This document shows, piece after piece, positions 8,009 through 17,395 of a stretch of 64,000 nt of DNA. The notes beneath the pieces were generated by a model, which saw nothing but the letters and a program-made list of their open reading frames with translations, made no database searches and was not told the DNA's origin. This stretch comes from Thiogranum sp. (GTDB lineage: Bacteria > Pseudomonadota > Gammaproteobacteria > DSM-19610). Location: assembly GCA_030148775.1 (NCBI GenBank), contig JASBST010000057.1, forward strand, positions 1-64,000. The letters are read 5' to 3'. The position numbers were made by a program, and so were the translations under genes. Position 1 is the first letter of the stretch. Every line of letters begins with the position of its first letter.

Positions 8009-9811
8009 CTATCGCCGGGATTGCAGATAGGCGCGCCAGCCGCCGAAAGCGGAAACATCCACCGCGCCATCCAGCGCGCACGGCTCGCAGATAAAACCGG
8101 TAACCCAGTCGCCATCCTCCAGCCGCACCTTTCCGAGCCCCAATGGCGGCGGCACCTGTTGCAGGAAATCCGCCACCGCCGCGCTCGGCAGCGACCAGAC
8201 TTCGACCTCGATGGACGCGCTGTGCGGGGTGCGCACCAGGGCCGGACGCAACGGCGGGCCGACCGGCAGGGCATAGAGCCGATAGTCGGCCGAAGTACGG
8301 GTACGCCGTAACAGACGAGCGCCGCGCTCGGTCAACTGGCCGTTGAGCGGCAGACCGGAAAGGTGGGCACCACAAACCGCCAGGTGCAGGGTTTTACTCG
8401 CACTCATACCAGGCCTGGCCGCGGGCGGGGGCAAAGCGTCGGCCACAGCACCGGCGCCGATACCGGCGCTGCGGTGCAGACGGTCGCCCACCGCCAGCAG
8501 ATCATCGTCAGCACCGGCCGGCGCGAACAGGGTCACGCCGAACGGCAGTCCGTCGCGCTGGAAGCCGGCCGGTATGGCAACGGCGCTATAGTCGAGCAGG
8601 TTCATGAAATTGGTGTAATAGCCCAGCTCGCTGTTGAGCCGCACCGGATCCCGGTTCACCGCTTCGATGGAATAGATGCTGCCGGCTGTCGGTGTGAGCA
8701 TCATATCGATATCCTGCCATAACAGGTCGCAACGCCGCTTGTACGCCATCAATTGATACTGGGCCTTGAACGCGTCCGCCGCCGTCGGCCGCCCGCCCGC
8801 GGTGATGATCTCGCGCGTGACCGGCAACAGCTCGTGCGCATGCTGTTGCAGAAATGTCTCGATGGCCGCGTAACGCTCGCTCACCCAGGGGCCTTCGTAC
8901 AGCAGACGCGCCGCCGCCAGAAACGGCTCGAAGTCGACGCTCACCAGTTCGGCACCGAGTGCCGCGAGGCGTTGGCTGGCCTGGGCAAATAACGGCGCGC
9001 CGTCATCGTTGGAGAAAAAGGCCAACTGGTCGTCGCACGGCACACCGACGCGCAGACCATAGGGATCGGTGCCCCGGTCCTCGCTCGGCAGCGCCCTGGC
9101 ATAGGGATCGTCGCGGTCGAACTGCGCGACCACGCGCAAGACGCGTCCGGCATCGTCGCTGCAGAGCGAGAACAGGGACACACAATCAAGCGAACGGCAG
9201 GCGGGCACCACACCGCGGGTGCTGAGTAACCCCCGCGTCGGCTTCAGGCCCACAATGTTGTTGAACGCCGCCGGTACCCGGCCCGAACCGGCCGTGTCCG
9301 TACCGAGCGCGAAACTCACCAGCCCGCGCGCCACCGCCACCGCCGAACCCGAGCTCGAACCGCCCGCGATATAACGCCTGTCAAAACTGTTCTCACAGAC
9401 ACCGTAGGGCGAACGCGTACCCACCAGGCCGGTGGCGAACTGGTCCAGATTGGTCTTGCCCAGCGGTATCGCGCCGGCCTCGATCAGACGCTCGACCACG
9501 AACGCCGAGCGCGGCGGCGTATAGGCATAGGCCGGACAGCCCGCCGTCGTCGCCACCCCGGCGAGGTCGATGTTGTCCTTTATCGCGAAGGGAATGCCGT
9601 ACAGCGGCAGATCCTCCGGCGAACGGCCGGCCAACGCGTCCAGATACGGCTGAATCTGCCCCGGTGTCAGCTGCGTGATCCACAGGTTACCATCGGCATT
9701 CAGCGCCAGCCGCCGCTGCAACGCCTCAAACAACGCCGGCGGCGTGAAACGACGCTGGCGGTAGGCATCCAGTAGGGACGCAATATTCAGACTCTGATCT
9801 ACGGCTATCAT
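8009..9811 (-). CDS. atzF: Allophanate hydrolase
   Basis: A 600-residue amidase-signature enzyme that converts allophanate to two ammonia and two CO2. The N-terminal amidase domain (about 20-450) has the catalytic lysine in IPFAIKDNID, the signature GGSSSGSAVAVARG, and the nucleophile serine in GTDTAGSGRVP. The C-terminal domain (about 470-600, starting near ASKTLHLAVCGAHLSG) is the AtzF-specific extension that finishes the decarboxylation step. The gene begins four bases after the biotin carboxylase stop and is the last of the guanidine-type operon. Its product releases the usable nitrogen whether the upstream substrate is urea or guanidine. Confidence 0.93.
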   Translation of the reverse strand: MIAVDQSLNIASLLDAYRQRRFTPPALFEALQRRLALNADGNLWITQLTPGQIQPYLDALAGRSPEDLPLYGIPFAIKDNIDLAGVATTAGCPAYAYTPPRSAFVVERLIEAGAIPLGKTNLDQFATGLVGTRSPYGVCENSFDRRYIAGGSSSGSAVAVARGLVSFALGTDTAGSGRVPAAFNNIVGLKPTRGLLSTRGVVPACRSLDCVSLFSLCSDDAGRVLRVVAQFDRDDPYARALPSEDRGTDPYGLRVGVPCDDQLAFFSNDDGAPLFAQASQRLAALGAELVSVDFEPFLAAARLLYEGPWVSERYAAIETFLQQHAHELLPVTREIITAGGRPTAADAFKAQYQLMAYKRRCDLLWQDIDMMLTPTAGSIYSIEAVNRDPVRLNSELGYYTNFMNLLDYSAVAIPAGFQRDGLPFGVTLFAPAGADDDLLAVGDRLHRSAGIGAGAVADALPPPAARPGMSASKTLHLAVCGAHLSGLPLNGQLTERGARLLRRTRTSADYRLYALPVGPPLRPALVRTPHSASIEVEVWSLPSAAVADFLQQVPPPLGLGKVRLEDGDWVTGFICEPCALDGAVDVSAFGGWRAYLQSRR

Positions 9812-9815
9812 TGGT

Positions 9816-12800
9816 TTACGCCTCCCCCTGCAAAACCACCAGTATCTGGCCCGCCTGCACGGCCTCGCCCTGGGCGCACAACAGCTGGGTGACCGTGCCG
9901 GCTGCGTCGGCCTCGACGGCGATTTCCATTTTCATGGCCTCGACCACCAGCAGTGTGTCACCCGCCGCAACGCGCTCGCCGACAGCGACCGAAATCGTCC
10001 ACACGCTGCCGGTGACCGGTGAGGCGATGCCGCTGCAGCCGGCGGGCGGCGAAAATCGCGCTGCGGCGACGCTGTCCTCCGCTTGCGGGGGTTGCTGCTC
10101 GTCGGCTATACCGAGCCCTGCCCAGTGTTCGCGCTCGGCCTCAAAGGCCGCCTGCTGACGCTGTTTGAACACCGCGATGCTGTCGGCGTTGGCGGACAGG
10201 AATCGCTTGTAGTCGCGCAGATTCAGTTCGCTGTGTTCAATCCGCAATCGCATCCGACCAAGAACAAAGTCCTCGCGCATCCGGGCCAACTCGGCGCAAG
10301 TGACGGGAAAGAAACGGATCTGGTCGAAGAAGCGCAACAACCATTGTTTGCCGTCGCGAAAATCCGCGGTCTGCCGGTATCGATTCCACATCTGCAGCGT
10401 GCGCCCGACAAACTGGTAACCCCCCGGACCTTCCATACCGTATACGCATAAATAGGCGCCACCTATACCGACGGCATTTTCCGGTGTCCAGGTGCGCGCC
10501 GGGTTGTACTTGGTGGTGACCAGGCGGTGGCGCGGATCCAGCGGGGTCGCTACCGGTGCGCCCAGATAGACATCGCCCAGCCCCATCACCAGATAACTGG
10601 CGCTGAACAGAATCTCCCGAACCTGTTCGACCGAATCCAGTCCGTTGATGCGGCGGATGAACTCGATATTGCTTGGACACCAGGGCGCGTCGGCGCGTAC
10701 CGACTGCATATACTTCTCTATCGCCAGCCGCGTCGACGGGTCGTCCCATGACAACGGCAGATGCACGATCCGACTGGGCACTACCATGTCGTCGACCGCG
10801 GGCAGGCAGGTCTCGGCTGTCAGCAACTGCTCCAGCAGACGTGCCTGGCTGATACGGTCGCTGTCGAAGTGAACCTGCAGCGAGCGGATGCCCGGGGTGA
10901 GATCGATAATGCCTTCGATCCGCTGTTGCTCTATCCAGTGCATCAGCGCATGCGCACGCAGCCGCAACGTCAGGTCGAGCACCGGCGACCCGTATTCGAT
11001 CAACAGATTCCGGTCTCCCGCCTGGCGGTAACACACCGCCGGTCGCGTCCCGCAGGCGCCAGCCTGGTACAGGACTGCGTCGGCCGTCGCGACACGACGC
11101 GCCTGCGGTTTGCGCGGCGGCGGCGTTCGACTGAAGCTCTCGATCATTCGCTGTTGCGCCAGCTCGGCCTGTCGTGCGTCATGGATATCGATACGCACGA
11201 AACGCACACGGTCCCCCGGCCGCAGTTGGCCCAGCTTCCACAGTTCCGCCCGAGCCAGCGTGGCGGGACAGACAAAACCACCAAGACTCGGCCCGTCCGG
11301 ACCCAGTATGACCGGCATATCGCCGGTGAAATCGATACTGCCGACGGCGTAGGCGTTGTCGTGAATATTGGAGGGATGCAGCCCCGCCTCGCCACCGTCA
11401 CCACGCGCCCACTGTGGCTTGGGCCCGAGCAAACGTACGCCGGTGCGGCTGGAGTTGTAGTGCACCTCCCAATCGGTGGCGAAAAAAGTCTCGATATCCT
11501 CGTCGGTAAAAAAATCCGGTGCGCCGTGGGGCCCGTACAGGACCGCAATCTCCCAGCGCTCGCCGTAAACGGGGAGCAACGCCTGCGGCAAGGCGCGGCA
11601 GTCGGCGTCGAGCGACGCCGGGTGACACAAGCGCAACACGTCGCCCGTTTGCAGCGTGCGGCCGCCGTGACCGCCGAACTGCCCCAGGGTGAACGTGGAG
11701 CGGCTACCCATGTAGTCGGGCACGTCAAAGCCGCCTTTGACCGCCAGATAGGTACGGCTGCCGGCCCCGCGGATAGCGCCGAGCTTGAGCACGCCCCCCG
11801 CCGTTACCGGCAGCGGCCGCCAGTAGTCCACCGGCTCTCCGTCGAGCGACGCCTGCATGCGGGCGCCCCCCAGGGCGATGACGGTGTCGGCGTTGAATTT
11901 CAGCGTGGGGCCGGTCACGGTCAATTCCAGCGCCGCCGTCCCCTCGGCGTTACCGAGTATCCGATTGACCAGCCGAAATGCCAGACTGTCCATCGGACCC
12001 GACGGCGGCACGCCGATGGCCCAATAACCGAGCCGGCCGGGATAGTCCTGGATCATCGACTGCGTACCGGCCGCCAGAACGTCGACCCCGAGCGAGCGAT
12101 AGGCGAAGCGCTCCAGCCATCGGGTATCGTGCCCGGCGGCGACGAACCGCGGCGCCGCGACAATCTGCCGCAGATACGCCAGATTGGTCTCGATCCCGTG
12201 CACGGCTGTTTGCGCGAGCGCGACGCCCAGAGCCTCCAGCGCCGCGCCCCGGTCGGACGCTTGCACAATCAACTTCGCCAGCATGGGATCGTACCAGGGC
12301 GAAACCTCGCTGCCGCGCTCGATCCAGGTGTCGACACGCGCGCTCGGCGGGAACTGAAGTTCGGTCACCACACCCGATACCGGCTGAAACTGCTTGCCGG
12401 GATCTTCCGCGTACAGGCGTACCTGGATGGCATGGCCGCGCGGTCGGTGACGATATGTCGCTAGAAAATCGGTTTCTCCGGCCGCGGTGCGCAACATCCA
12501 TTCGACCAGATCGACACCGGTCACCGTCTCGGTGACACCGTGTTCCACCTGCAGGCGTGTGTTGACCTCAAGAAAATAGCACTCGCCCGTATCGCCGTCG
12601 TACACATACTCGACGGTACCCGCCGAACGGTAATGCACCGCCCGTCCCAGAGACACCGCCTGGCGCTGCAGTCGCTGGCGCATCGCAGCGTCGATGCCCG
12701 GCGCGGGGGTTTCCTCGATGATTTTCTGGTTGCGCCGTTGCACCGAGCAATCGCGCTCGCCCAGCGCCACCACGCCGCCTTTGCCGTCACCGAAGATCTG

Positions 12801-13430
12801 CACCTCGATGTGGCGCGCGGACTGCACGTACTTTTCGAGGAAAATACCACCCTGGCTGAAATTGCTGCGTGCCAGGCGCTCCACCGAGTGAAAGGCGTCC
12901 TCCAATTGGACCTGATCCCGGCATAACTGCATCCCGATGCCGCCACCACCCGCCGTGCTCTTGAGCATCACGGGATAACCGATACGCCCGGCTTCCTCTC
13001 GCGCCTGGACAATGTCGTCGAGCAGACCGCTGCCCGGCAGCAATGGCAGACCGTTCTGCGTGGCCAGCTCGCGCGCCGTATGCTTGAGGCCGAAAGCGCG
13101 CATCTGCGCCGGCGTCGGCCCGACAAAGGCCAGGCCGGCCGATTCGCAGGCTTGCGCGAATTGCGGGTTTTCACTGAGAAAACCATAACCGGGATGGACG
13201 GCACCGGCGTTGTGCACGCTGGCCACTTGCAGAATCCGCTGAGCGTCGAGATAGCTTTGCGCCGCGGGCGCCGCACCGATACAGACCGCCTCGTCGGCCT
13301 GACGCACATGCAGTGAGTGCGCGTCCGCCTCGGAATACACGGCCACCGAGCCGATACCGAGACGCTTCAAGGTGCGAATGATGCGACAAGCGATAGCGCC
13401 GCGGTTGGCAATCAGGACTTTTTCAAACAT
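9816..13430 (-). CDS. Biotin-dependent guanidine carboxylase (annotated elsewhere as urea carboxylase)
   Basis: A 1204-residue multidomain enzyme. Residues 1-450 are a biotin carboxylase (MFEKVLIANRGAIACRIIRT, ATP-grasp loop TAGGGGIGMQLC, FLEVNTRLQVEHGVTE). Residues about 465-1000 are KipA/KipI-like carboxyltransferase domains (QDYPGRLGYWAIGVPPSGPMD, PLSWDDPSTR). The C-terminus is a biotinyl domain with the biotin lysine in VVEAMKMEI. Family work by others has shown that bacterial members linked to the UAAP1/UAAP2 pair carboxylate guanidine rather than urea. The guanidine-II riboswitch immediately upstream makes that reading strong here. The product, carboxyguanidine, passes to the deiminase pair. 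Confidence 0.9.
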   Translation of the reverse strand: MFEKVLIANRGAIACRIIRTLKRLGIGSVAVYSEADAHSLHVRQADEAVCIGAAPAAQSYLDAQRILQVASVHNAGAVHPGYGFLSENPQFAQACESAGLAFVGPTPAQMRAFGLKHTARELATQNGLPLLPGSGLLDDIVQAREEAGRIGYPVMLKSTAGGGGIGMQLCRDQVQLEDAFHSVERLARSNFSQGGIFLEKYVQSARHIEVQIFGDGKGGVVALGERDCSVQRRNQKIIEETPAPGIDAAMRQRLQRQAVSLGRAVHYRSAGTVEYVYDGDTGECYFLEVNTRLQVEHGVTETVTGVDLVEWMLRTAAGETDFLATYRHRPRGHAIQVRLYAEDPGKQFQPVSGVVTELQFPPSARVDTWIERGSEVSPWYDPMLAKLIVQASDRGAALEALGVALAQTAVHGIETNLAYLRQIVAAPRFVAAGHDTRWLERFAYRSLGVDVLAAGTQSMIQDYPGRLGYWAIGVPPSGPMDSLAFRLVNRILGNAEGTAALELTVTGPTLKFNADTVIALGGARMQASLDGEPVDYWRPLPVTAGGVLKLGAIRGAGSRTYLAVKGGFDVPDYMGSRSTFTLGQFGGHGGRTLQTGDVLRLCHPASLDADCRALPQALLPVYGERWEIAVLYGPHGAPDFFTDEDIETFFATDWEVHYNSSRTGVRLLGPKPQWARGDGGEAGLHPSNIHDNAYAVGSIDFTGDMPVILGPDGPSLGGFVCPATLARAELWKLGQLRPGDRVRFVRIDIHDARQAELAQQRMIESFSRTPPPRKPQARRVATADAVLYQAGACGTRPAVCYRQAGDRNLLIEYGSPVLDLTLRLRAHALMHWIEQQRIEGIIDLTPGIRSLQVHFDSDRISQARLLEQLLTAETCLPAVDDMVVPSRIVHLPLSWDDPSTRLAIEKYMQSVRADAPWCPSNIEFIRRINGLDSVEQVREILFSASYLVMGLGDVYLGAPVATPLDPRHRLVTTKYNPARTWTPENAVGIGGAYLCVYGMEGPGGYQFVGRTLQMWNRYRQTADFRDGKQWLLRFFDQIRFFPVTCAELARMREDFVLGRMRLRIEHSELNLRDYKRFLSANADSIAVFKQRQQAAFEAEREHWAGLGIADEQQPPQAEDSVAAARFSPPAGCSGIASPVTGSVWTISVAVGERVAAGDTLLVVEAMKMEIAVEADAAGTVTQLLCAQGEAVQAGQILVVLQGEA

Positions 13431-13455
13431 GGCGGGTCTATTGACGTTCCTGGTC

Positions 13456-13503
13456 CGCCGGGTCGTCCCGGCGCTTTTCCGGACCCGGCGGGTCGTCCCG
13501 CCG
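13456..13503 (-). promoter_or_regulatory. Guanidine-II (mini-ykkC) riboswitch
   Basis: On the minus strand two hairpins follow each other, each a perfect 7-bp GC stem closed by the tetraloop ACGA. The first (13503-13486) is CGGCGGG-ACGA-CCCGCCG and the second (13473-13456) is CGCCGGG-ACGA-CCCGGCG, with a 12-base linker. Tandem GC hairpins with ACGR loops are the defining feature of the guanidine-II class. AGGAACG follows the second hairpin, with the carboxylase ATG at 13430, so translation control of the carboxylase is likely. It begins nine bases after the stop of the deiminase gene, so it sits inside the operon, not at its front. Confidence 0.88.
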
Positions 13504-13512
13504 TACGGTCGC

Positions 13513-14160
13513 TCAGGGCTGCCAGAGCAGCACTTCCACCGGTGTGGGGTTATAGGCGTTGCAAGGGTTGTTGAGCTGGGGACAGTTCGATATCAGCACC
13601 AGAATATCCATTTCGGCCCGCATCTCCACGTAGCGTCCGGGTGCGGAGATACCGTCGGCGAAACACAGGCTGCCGTCTTCGCCGACCGGTACGTTCATAA
13701 AGAAGTTGATGTTGCTCGGCAGGTCCCGCTTGCTCATGGTCTGATCGTACGCCGCCAGCGCCAGCAGAAAACTGTCACGACAGGCGTGCATATAACGCTT
13801 ATCCAGGGCGTAGCGCACACTGTTGCTTTCCGCCGAACAGGCGCCGCCGAGGGTGTCTTGACGGCCGCAGGTGTCGGCAACAATCGTCAGCATCGGATGG
13901 CCCAGATTCGACAGCAAACGGCTGCCGCTGCCGAGATAGATATTGCCCTGCGCGCGCACCGTGTTGTTGGCGTCATAGCGTTCCTCGGTGTCCGCGGCGT
14001 TATAGAACAAGGTATCCACCGCCTGGTTTCCTTCCAGGTCCAGGATACGCAGAATCTGCCCACGCTCGACCCGGCGCAGGAACGGCTCGCCCGCCGGTAT
14101 CACCTGACGGAAAAGCGCATCCTCGCTTTTATAACAACTCTCGATAAAAGTAGTCTGCAT
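13513..14160 (-). CDS. cgdB: Carboxyguanidine deiminase subunit (urea amidolyase-associated protein UAAP2)
   Basis: A 215-residue member of the DUF1989 family. Conserved stretches include [37 protein letters not shown] and [18 protein letters not shown]. With its partner it removes ammonia from carboxyguanidine to give allophanate; which letter (A or B) belongs to which paralogue is from memory. I chose ATG 14160, preceded by GGGGGA, which gives the usual length. ATG 14184 overlaps the stop of the upstream partner and could be used by translational coupling. The riboswitch begins just after its stop codon. Confidence 0.85.
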   Translation of the reverse strand: MQTTFIESCYKSEDALFRQVIPAGEPFLRRVERGQILRILDLEGNQAVDTLFYNAADTEERYDANNTVRAQGNIYLGSGSRLLSNLGHPMLTIVADTCGRQDTLGGACSAESNSVRYALDKRYMHACRDSFLLALAAYDQTMSKRDLPSNINFFMNVPVGEDGSLCFADGISAPGRYVEMRAEMDILVLISNCPQLNNPCNAYNPTPVEVLLWQP

Positions 14161-14176
14161 ACGTGTGTCCCCCGCT

Positions 14177-14920
14177 TCAGGCATAGAAGCGCTCCGTATT
14201 GATATAGGCACGTTGGTTCTCGGGGCAATGATGCCGGCACGGATCGTCAGCCGCCGCCACACCCGACTTCCAGGCGCTCAGCCGCACAGGCCTGGGTGCG
14301 TACACGGGCGCCGGGTCCAGGGGGTGCTGACAGGTCGAAAGCACCACCAGCGCGTGCATGTCGAAGCGCAGATCGACGAAGTCGCCGGCGCTCGAATGGT
14401 CCGGACAAAAGTGCATATCGCCCGCCGCGTCGACCGTGACTTTGCTGAATAAATTGATGTTGGCCACCAGGTCACGCTTGCCGAGACCGTATTTACCCAG
14501 TTCGTTGACCAGACTGTCGTAGCCGTTGCGATAGTAGTCGTTGCGCAATGCCTGGTAGCCGCCCTCGCCGTATTTGACTTTGACAGCCGCGGCGTCGGAA
14601 ACTCCGCATAGGGTATCGTGCCAACCACAGGTATCGGCAGTGAACGAACAGATGACCCGACCCATATCGGTATAACAGGCATGCCCCGCGGTCAGATAAG
14701 CGGTGTGCTGGCCTTTGAGAGTGTCGGCCATGTTGTACCGCTCCTGGGTGTTTTCCCAGTTGTAACACAACAACGACACGTTGGCACCGCCTTGCATGTC
14801 GGCGATGCGCAGACTGTTCCCGCGCCGCATCACACCCGACCAGTGCGCGCCGCCGGGTAGCGTTTCCTCCCACAACACGAGCGCCGGATCCAAGGCCGGA
14901 GCCGGTTTTTCATACATCAC
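14177..14920 (-). CDS. cgdA: Carboxyguanidine deiminase subunit (urea amidolyase-associated protein UAAP1)
   Basis: A 247-residue DUF1989-family paralogue of the next gene. Landmarks are [52 protein letters not shown] and a Cys/His-rich tail ([15 protein letters not shown]) that may bind metal. The pair forms the heteromeric carboxyguanidine deiminase. Its start overlaps the end of the NikR-like gene by 11 bases and its stop overlaps a possible start of the partner, so the genes are tightly coupled. Function follows from the family and from the operon, not from catalytic residues I can prove here. Confidence 0.86.
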   Translation of the reverse strand: MMYEKPAPALDPALVLWEETLPGGAHWSGVMRRGNSLRIADMQGGANVSLLCYNWENTQERYNMADTLKGQHTAYLTAGHACYTDMGRVICSFTADTCGWHDTLCGVSDAAAVKVKYGEGGYQALRNDYYRNGYDSLVNELGKYGLGKRDLVANINLFSKVTVDAAGDMHFCPDHSSAGDFVDLRFDMHALVVLSTCQHPLDPAPVYAPRPVRLSAWKSGVAAADDPCRHHCPENQRAYINTERFYA

Positions 14921-15395
14921 ATGTTTCTCCTTTCGGCAAAGTTTTGTCCGCGGGCAGGGGATGCACCGGCGGAAGAATCACCGTCGTCAGCTGCAGGCGA
15001 CCGGTGGTGACACCCCGACAGGTCAGCATCCTGTCGAAAATGAACTGCAGCCGGGACGACGGCCCCTGAACCAGAACCACCTCCATGGTGTGCGCGTGCA
15101 TCAGATGGACGTGCAAGGAACTGATCACTTCGTTCAAATGCGCGTGCTGCAGGTCGGACAGCTGCTTTTGCAGGCCGGGCGTGGAATTGTCGTAGACCAG
15201 CGTAATGGTACCGGCCATGATCTCCTCGCCCAGTTGCTGTTTGTGTTCCGCCAGCTGCTGGTTGATCATTTCCGCGATCGCCTGCGAGCGGCTTTCGAAG
15301 CCGCGCGCGGCCACCATTTCGTCGAACGCCCGCAACAGTGCTTGCGGCAGCGATACGCTGATACGACTGACCCCGGCTTTAGCAGATTCACTCAT
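14910..15395 (-). CDS. NikR-like ribbon-helix-helix regulator with one nickel ligand replaced
   Basis: About 161 residues. The N-terminal ribbon-helix-helix reads SRISVSLPQALLRAFDEM followed by GFESRSQAIAEMI, as in NikR. The C-terminal ACT-like nickel domain keeps the histidines in LQHAHLNEV and LHVHLMH, but the position of E. coli Cys95 is threonine (HAHTMEVV), so the square-planar nickel site is incomplete unless the neighbouring histidine substitutes. The tail is longer than usual. I took ATG 15395; a GTG at 15434 is possible. It lies between the ABC transporter and the deiminase genes and probably regulates this operon or a nickel-dependent alternative. Confidence 0.78.
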   Translation of the reverse strand: MSESAKAGVSRISVSLPQALLRAFDEMVAARGFESRSQAIAEMINQQLAEHKQQLGEEIMAGTITLVYDNSTPGLQKQLSDLQHAHLNEVISSLHVHLMHAHTMEVVLVQGPSSRLQFIFDRMLTCRGVTTGRLQLTTVILPPVHPLPADKTLPKGETCDV

Positions 15396-15443
15396 CGCCC
15401 GGTCCATCGCTTGGACTGCCGACTGAATCTGCACCGATACGCA

Positions 15444-16391
15444 TCAAAACACACTCCCCACTTCATCATTGACCGACACCATGCGCACCATGTTGAGCTG
15501 GTCCCCGTTCAGCCCGGGCTCGGCCGCCGGCGGGTGAATCAGTTTCTCGATATGCCGCCGCGTGGCCAGAAACTCCGGCGCCAACAGTTGTTCCGGATGG
15601 CGCGGCTGCGGCACCGGTACCTCGATCAGTTCGCTGACTTCTCCCGGGTGTGCCTTCAGCACCAGAATCCGGTCGGCGAGAAACACCGCCTCATCCAGGT
15701 CGTGGGTGATGAACAGGATGGTGATGTCGATATTGGACCAGATCTCCATCAGGTAGGCCTGCATGCGCGCGCGCGTCTGCGCATCGAGCGCCCCGAAGGG
15801 TTCGTCCATCAGCAGAATACGCGGTTGATTGGCCAGGGCACGCGCAATCGCGACGCGTTGTTTCATCCCCCCGGATAGCTGGTGCGGGTAGCAGCGCGCG
15901 AACTTGTTCAGGCCGACCAGGTCGATCCATTGCATGGCCTCCTCCTCGGCCGCCAGACGACCGCGGCCGGCCATCTCCAGGCCGAACATGACGTTTTTCT
16001 TCACCGTCAGCCACGGAAACAACGTATAGCCCTGGAACACCATGCCGCGATCGGGACCCGGCCCCTTGACGGCTTTGCCGTCGAGCAGGACGCGACCACT
16101 GTCGTGGTTTTCCAACCCCGCGAGGATACGAATCAAGGTCGACTTGCCGCAGCCGGACGGCCCGATCACGCAGACAAACTCCCGCCTGTGGGTTTTGAAA
16201 CTGATATCGCGCAAGGCCATCACCGAGCCCTGCGCGGTGGCAAAGCTTTTGCAAAGTCGCTCGACTTCGAGCAACACCGGACGCCGCCGCAAACGGGCAA
16301 AGCGCTCGCGCACCGCCGGCGACTGCTCGCGGTAACTGGGAAGCTCCAGATGGGCGGTGGCGCCCGGTGTTTTGCGGACTTCGCGGCTCAT
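15444..16391 (-). CDS. ABC transporter ATP-binding protein, guanidine/urea-carboxylase operon
   Basis: A 315-residue ATPase of the nitrate/sulfonate/taurine (SsuB/TauB) group. Walker A is GPSGCGKST, the Q-loop is [11 protein letters not shown], the signature is [14 protein letters not shown] and Walker B is [13 protein letters not shown]. An N-terminal extension of about 40 residues precedes the ABC domain. Its ATG overlaps the permease stop as ATGA, a sign of coupling. With the permease and binding protein it should import the operon's substrate, most likely guanidine or a related small cation. Substrate is inferred from gene context only. Confidence 0.88.
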   Translation of the reverse strand: MSREVRKTPGATAHLELPSYREQSPAVRERFARLRRRPVLLEVERLCKSFATAQGSVMALRDISFKTHRREFVCVIGPSGCGKSTLIRILAGLENHDSGRVLLDGKAVKGPGPDRGMVFQGYTLFPWLTVKKNVMFGLEMAGRGRLAAEEEAMQWIDLVGLNKFARCYPHQLSGGMKQRVAIARALANQPRILLMDEPFGALDAQTRARMQAYLMEIWSNIDITILFITHDLDEAVFLADRILVLKAHPGEVSELIEVPVPQPRHPEQLLAPEFLATRRHIEKLIHPPAAEPGLNGDQLNMVRMVSVNDEVGSVF

Positions 16392-17353
16392 CCGTTGTGC
16401 GCCGCCTTCTGCCAGGGAAAGATCCGCCGACCGAGCCAGGCCAGCAGCAGGTCGGTACCCAGCCCGATGATGCCGATCATCATGATAGCCGCGTAGACAT
16501 TGTCGAAATTCTTGTAACGCGCCTGTTGGGTGATAAACCATGTGATGCCCGAACTGGTCCCGATCAGCTCGGCGACGATCAGATATGTCCAGGCCCAGCC
16601 CAGCAGTACGCGCATGTCGCGAAACAGATCGGTGATGATGCCTGGGATCACCACGCGGAACAGCAATGCCGGATTGCGCGCCCCCAGCGTCTGCGCTGCC
16701 TCCAGCAACGTGGGATCGAGCTTGCGCGTGGTATTGGCGATCACCAGGACCTGCTGGAAAAAGGTGCCGATGAAAATGATGGCGATTTTGGGCGCCTGGT
16801 AGATCCCCAGAATGGCGACCGCCAGTGCGCCAAAGGCCGGCGCCGGCAGATAGCGGAAAAACTCGACAAACGGCTCGAACAGTCGCGAGATGAAATCAAA
16901 AGTGCCGGCGAGAATGCCCAACGGCACACCGATCAGCGAAGACAGGAGAAAACCCCAGAAGATCACCTGAATGCTCTCCCACAGACTTTCGTGCAGCCAC
17001 TTTTCACTGCGCCGCACCGGTGCGTCGGTGAACGCGGTGTAGAAAGCGCGCGCCACCTCATGCGGCGCCGGCAAGTAGATCGGATTGGCCGGATAACCGA
17101 CCGGCTCGGCGCGGCCCTGCTCGTGCGCACGCGCCGCCGCCGCGGCGAAGGCGTCACGGTCCAGCTGCATCCCCGGGCGCAGATAGCTGACGCTGCCCGG
17201 ATCGGTGATCGCCACTTGCGGATGCCAGATCCAGGGCACGTAACTGAGCAGGGACCAGATCAGCAGTGGCAACAAAAAACTCATCAACCCGGTGAAACGC
17301 CGGGTACGCGGCGGCAGTGTTCTGCGCACGGCAAACCAGTGTGAGACTGACAC
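16388..17353 (-). CDS. ABC transporter permease (SsuC/TauC type)
   Basis: A 321-residue inner-membrane permease. The first helix is near [18 protein letters not shown], followed by a periplasmic stretch of about 80 residues and a five-helix BPD_transp_1 domain. The EAA coupling loop is seen as [20 protein letters not shown]. It overlaps the ATPase gene by four bases, and the binding protein gene ends 42 bases upstream. The long loop after helix 1 is typical of urea-carboxylase-associated permeases as I remember them. Confidence 0.88.
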   Translation of the reverse strand: MSVSHWFAVRRTLPPRTRRFTGLMSFLLPLLIWSLLSYVPWIWHPQVAITDPGSVSYLRPGMQLDRDAFAAAAARAHEQGRAEPVGYPANPIYLPAPHEVARAFYTAFTDAPVRRSEKWLHESLWESIQVIFWGFLLSSLIGVPLGILAGTFDFISRLFEPFVEFFRYLPAPAFGALAVAILGIYQAPKIAIIFIGTFFQQVLVIANTTRKLDPTLLEAAQTLGARNPALLFRVVIPGIITDLFRDMRVLLGWAWTYLIVAELIGTSSGITWFITQQARYKNFDNVYAAIMMIGIIGLGTDLLLAWLGRRIFPWQKAAHNG

Positions 17354-17395
17354 GACAGCTGTCCCGGCGACTTCGATAAAAATCCGGCGCCGGCG

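Noticed and set aside
17354..17395. Terminator between the binding-protein and permease genes of the guanidine operon
   Set aside because: A short CCGGCGCCGG palindrome precedes TTTTT, but the stem has no room for a loop; the genes are probably cotranscribed.
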